Below, piece by piece: positions 59,910 through 64,000 of a DNA stretch of 64,000 nt. The notes beneath the pieces are model-generated. The model searched no databases. It saw only the letters and a program-made list of their open reading frames with translations, and was not told where the DNA came from. The DNA comes from Dipteris shenzhenensis (Eukaryota > Polypodiophyta > Polypodiopsida > Gleicheniales), in the NCBI GenBank assembly GCA_047967505.1, contig CM106541.1; one strand, given 5' to 3'. The position numbers and the translations under genes were made by a program. Numbering within the stretch: position 1 is the first letter of the stretch; each line of letters begins with the position of its first letter.

Positions 59910-62900
59910 ATGGTCGACGAATTACGAGGTGGCTGGATGGGCGACTTTGTGGATCTCAGCATCGAGGCAGCTCACTCCTACGCGAACCAGCGGAAGAACA
60001 GATTGCCAAAGGGCGGCTACTCCATCCGATTGGAACCTCCTGATCGCTCTAAGACCTGCTGTCTCATTTGGGTAAGATTTGCAGGGATGTGTTGAAAGGC
60101 CGGAAAAGTATTCTGGTCGGATGAATGACCGTAGTTCCGATATCATTGAGACCTGGTTGCACAAATGGGACGAGGCGTTCGCCATTTGTGAAATCAGAAA
60201 TGATATCAAGAAAATCCGCGAGGCCACCCACATGTTTAGTGAGGCAGCGGATCGGTGGTGGATTAAACAACAGAAAGATGATATTGCATCTACTACTTGG
60301 GAGGGGTTTAAAAGGGAATTTAGAAAATACTTCTTACCTCCTGACCTCCTGACGAAGCATCCTGAGCTTGGGATCAGTATAGAAACCTTCGTCAGAGAAA
60401 TTTGTCAGTGGCAGAATACACTGATAAGTTTCGAGAGAGCGTAATAAAGGTTGATGAACCCCTGCCTCAAACAATCCAAGTGAAAGATTTCATATTTGGA
60501 TTGAATGATCGGATTAAAATGGAAGTTCGGGCTAAGTATGCGAACACGTTGGATGATGCAATAGCCATAGCCCTGAACTATGAAGATGGCAAGGGCAGTA
60601 GGCCAAGTGGGTTTGCGCAGGTCGGAACCCAATATGGGTACCAGATGAAATTTGGGTTTAAGAAGAAGTGGATTAGTAAAGGGAGTGGTTCTCAGCCGAG
60701 TGGTCAAGCCAAGTTGGCGAAACCAGCTGAAACTCCTAAATCAAGTACCACCATTGGAGTGAAGAGGAAAGTAACACCAATGGCAGCCTGGGCTTGGTCA
60801 AAGTCTCCCTTAAACCCAGAGCAAAGAGAAAAAGCGAGGAGAGAAGGCTTGTGTTTTGGTTGCCTTCAGCCTCATCAGTGGAAGGATTGTCGACGAAATA
60901 AGGATCGTCGGATGGCTGAGATGGTAGTCTCAGAATGCGATGTGGAGATGGAGGGAAGTCCCAGAGCGGAACAGATGCAGATTCAGCTAGCGGGATCTTC
61001 TCAGAGGTCAGTACCTTGTTTATTATGTGTGTCTGTTGCTAAGCTAGTAACGAGTGCATCTGATAACATCCTATCTAAGCTCGCAGCAACAGGGTATACA
61101 GCCTTTAATGATACGGAGTTAATTAAGATGAAAGGGCAAGTGGCCAATCATGATGTCGTTGTGTTGTTTGACTCGGCGTCAATGCACAATGTGATTAACT
61201 CCAAGCTCGTGAAGAGGCTGAAGTTAAAGACTAGCCCATCTGGCTATGCGTATACAGTCAGGATGGCAGATGGAAGTTCAACTGAAGTATGGGACCAAAG
61301 GGTTACCCAGTTGGAGCTTCGTATTCAGGACTATGCTGAGAAGCTTGATTTTGAAATGACTAAGCTTGCTCATGCAGATATAGCCTTGGGTGTGGCGTGG
61401 CATTCTAGGAAGAATCCAGTCATTGATTGGAAAAAGCACGTATATCAATTCAAGATGAATGATGTGCTTTATGTCTTACGAGGTGAAAAAGATGTACCTC
61501 AGGGACCATTGGCTTCCGTGATGGAAATCCGAAAAGCTCAAGAAGAGTTGTTATTTCTTTGTACAGCATCGATAGAGCCGGTTGATGATTCTTCGGCTAG
61601 CACTGATGTTGCGCAAAGTGTTGAGATGGCCAAGTTGGCTAATCTTATAGCAGAGGAGTTCTCTGACTGTTTTAGGGATGAACTACCTTATGGGTTACCT
61701 CCAGAGCGGAATGTTTAGCATAAGATTGAACTGATCCTGAGGGCAGAATCTGTAAATAGACCTCCCTATAGAATGAGTTTTACTGAAGAGGCGGAGGTGC
61801 GTAGACAACTGGAAGAATACCTCAAGTTGGGGTAGATTCAACCAAGTTTCTCACCTTTTGCTTCGCCAGTGATATTAAAGAAGAAAAAGGATGATACGTT
61901 TCGCCTCTGTATAGATTATAGAGCATTGAATAATATCATTGTTAAGCACAAGTATCCGATGGCTCGGATTGATGATTTGCTAGATGCATTACATGGAGCC
62001 GTGATTTTCAGCAAGATAGATCTTAAGTGTGGCTACCATCAGATCCGGATTAGAGCCGAGGATGTGCACAAAACCGCTTTCAGAAGCAGGTTTGGTCATT
62101 ATGAGTTTTTGGTAATGCCCTTCGGACTTACCAATGCTCCAGCTACATTCGTCATGCTTATGAATGATTTACTACGTCCGTATATTGGAAAGCTCGTAGT
62201 ACATTTTATTGACGATATTTTAGTGTTCAGTAAAAGCATTACTGAGCATCGTGAACACTTAAGAATAGTGTTCTCAGTACTTTGAGGAAAGCCAGTCTTT
62301 ATGTAAATAAGAAGAAAACTATACTGTGTATGGTTAGGCTTGAATATTTAGGATTCATAATTACTCCAGAGGGGGTAGAAATGGATCCAAAGAAAGTGGC
62401 TGCGATACTGACTTGGCCAATCCCTCAGAGTCTGACCGCTTTGCGATCATTCTTAGGATTTGTCCAATTTTATCGAAGGCATATCAAAGGATATTCCGAA
62501 ATAGTATCGCCATTTAGTGATTTGACCTCATATAAAGTACCTTTTATATGGGGACAGAATCAATAAGAAAGTTTTAACACCATAAAACAAGCTGTGGTCA
62601 CAGGACCGGTGTTAAAAATAGTTGATCCCCAGAAACCGTTGTTCCTGAAAACCGATGCAAGTGGCATTGCGGTAGGAGCAGTTCTCCTTCAAGAGGGAAG
62701 GCCAGTAGTCTTTGAAAGCAAGAAGCTTTCTCCCTCTTAAAGGAATAGGCCAACTCATGAATTAGAGTTGTATGCTGTTATCCATGCTTTGAAAACATGG
62801 AGGCATTATTTGTATGGTTCAGAGTTTTATGTGGATGTGGATCATGATACTTTGAAACATTTTTGTAAACAGCCTGACTTGAGGGGCCGCCAAGCTAGGT

Positions 62901-64000
62901 GGACAGAGCTCATGAAGGAGTTTAATTTGACAATTTGGTACCGAAGAGGGAAGGATAATAAGGTTGTTGATGCGTTGTCTCGCATTATGCACAATATGAG
63001 TTTTACGGTATTAGAGAGTGCTCTAATGACAGAGATTAGAGAAACTCAAAAGGTGGACGAGTTTGTCCAGAGCTTATGGCTTAAAGCTCATGTGTTTAGA
63101 CCCGGGGAAGAAAAGGATGACCTGGCATCCAGAAAAGGCCAAACATATGCAAGATATGCCATAAGGGATGGTATGCTAAAAAGAAATGGCAAGGTAGTAG
63201 TACCTAGTCAGAATGATCTCAGGCAGAGAGTCATTCGACAGTGCCATGATAGCCCATGTGCGGGACATCCAGGAGTCGAGAAGACATATGATCTCGTGAA
63301 GCGAGATTTCTTTTTGCCAAAGATGAAAAAGCATATTCATGAGTATGTGACACGGTGTTTTTCGTGTCAGGTAAGTAAGGCCGAGCGGGTGAAGCCACCC
63401 GGACTTTTACAGCCCTTGGAGATACCACTAAGTAAGTGGGAGAGCATTTCCATGGACTTTATTGTAGGGCTGCCTACGACACAAGGTGGATATGATTCTA
63501 TCCTTGTGGTGGTTGAATGTCTAACCAAGATGGCTCACTTCATTTCGACTAGAGAGTCTGTTAGTGCCCCGCAAGTGGCGGATTTGTTTATTAGACATAT
63601 ATTTCGTCTGCATGGATTGCCTAGATCCATAGTGTCAGACAGAGATGTCAGATTTACCGGTCATTTTTGGACAGCGGTATTTGAGACACTAAGGACTGAG
63701 TTGGGAATGAGTAGTGGGGATCATTTTGAAACGGATGGTCAGACGGAGAGAGTCAACCAGATTTTAGAGGATATGCTGAGGGCATATGTGTCATTGAGGC
63801 AACATACGTGGGACAAGTGGTTGCCATTGTTAGAGTTTTCCTACAATGATAGAAAGCATTCCTCTACGAAGTTTAGTCCGTTTGAATTGAATTATGGTTA
63901 TAGACTAGCAAATCCAACTACAGTTGGAATACCTCAGAGAGTGCCTAGTGCCGCGAACTTTGTGGTTCAGATGCGGGAGATGCTAGCACTTGCGAGAACT
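59910..64000 (+). pseudogene. Ty3/gypsy gag-pol, broken, runs off window
   Basis: Gag (59910-60444, one shift): WLHKWDEAFAICEIRNDIKK and ADRWWIKQQKDD, then 60402-61718 with SVAEYTDKFRES. The zinc knuckle is CFGCLQPHQWKDC. Protease: VVLFDSASMHNVINSKLV (DSAS). RT (61869-62566): [38 protein letters not shown] and [12 protein letters not shown]. RNase H: TDASGIAVGAVLL and ELELYAVIHALKTWRHYL. Integrase: HHCC with CHDSPCAGHPGVEKTYD and CFSCQ, then MDFIVGLPTTQGGYDSI, SDRDVRFTGHFW and TDGQTERVNQ, all catalytic acids present. Stops at 61716, 61835, 62564 and about 62738, and a shift near 62260. From 62741 the frame is open to the edge. Confidence 0.92.

Overview
This window looks like land-plant nuclear DNA from a large, transposon-rich genome. 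The only host gene I can recognise is a Ste20/GCK-type protein kinase that resembles plant MAP4K-alpha proteins. Everything else of substance is Ty1/copia, Ty3/gypsy, LINE or hAT-like DNA, mostly decayed. One LINE family appears to carry a mammalian-L1-type ORF1 protein domain, which hints at a fern, lycophyte or other non-angiosperm. That placement is inference.

Layout. 1-8430: an hAT-like non-autonomous transposon (273-879), a gypsy integrase remnant, and a near-full-length but broken plant L1-type LINE on the minus strand. 8430-15000: a scrambled copia element (+) with an internal tandem-duplicated insertion, then a minus-strand copia RT scrap. 16227-55091: nine kinase exons on the plus strand, 667 coding bases over 38.9 kb. 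Intron 1 (12.7 kb) holds a pyrimidine tract, a head-to-tail array of three 'LINE-A' copies, a copia gag, a 'LINE-B' fragment and a second hAT-like element (27969-28307). Intron 6 (24.4 kb) holds an L1 fragment, stacked copia gag ends, a long LINE-B copy and a deep nest of retrotransposons. 55437-59000: a foldback hairpin and another LINE-A/LINE-B pile-up on the minus strand. 59100-64000: a gypsy element (+) that runs off the window.

The nest reads as a time series. A copia element (39621-54177, target duplication ATGCC) landed in kinase intron 6. A gag-only LTR element (42260-51065, target duplication ATAAA) then landed in its integrase. Two L1-type LINEs landed in one LTR of that. The youngest LINE (42955-about 48600) keeps open ORF1 (401 aa) and ORF2 (1272 aa) and may be autonomous.

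Most unusual signals: dense CCGTAC/GTACGG clusters in the 5' leaders of two unrelated retrotransposons; LINE-A insertions that repeatedly start at the pyrimidine tail of an older LINE; two hAT-like elements with perfect 8-bp target duplications and dense subterminal repeats; and a kinase gene that keeps intact exons although tens of kilobases of transposons sit in its introns. No rRNA, tRNA or CRISPR feature was seen.
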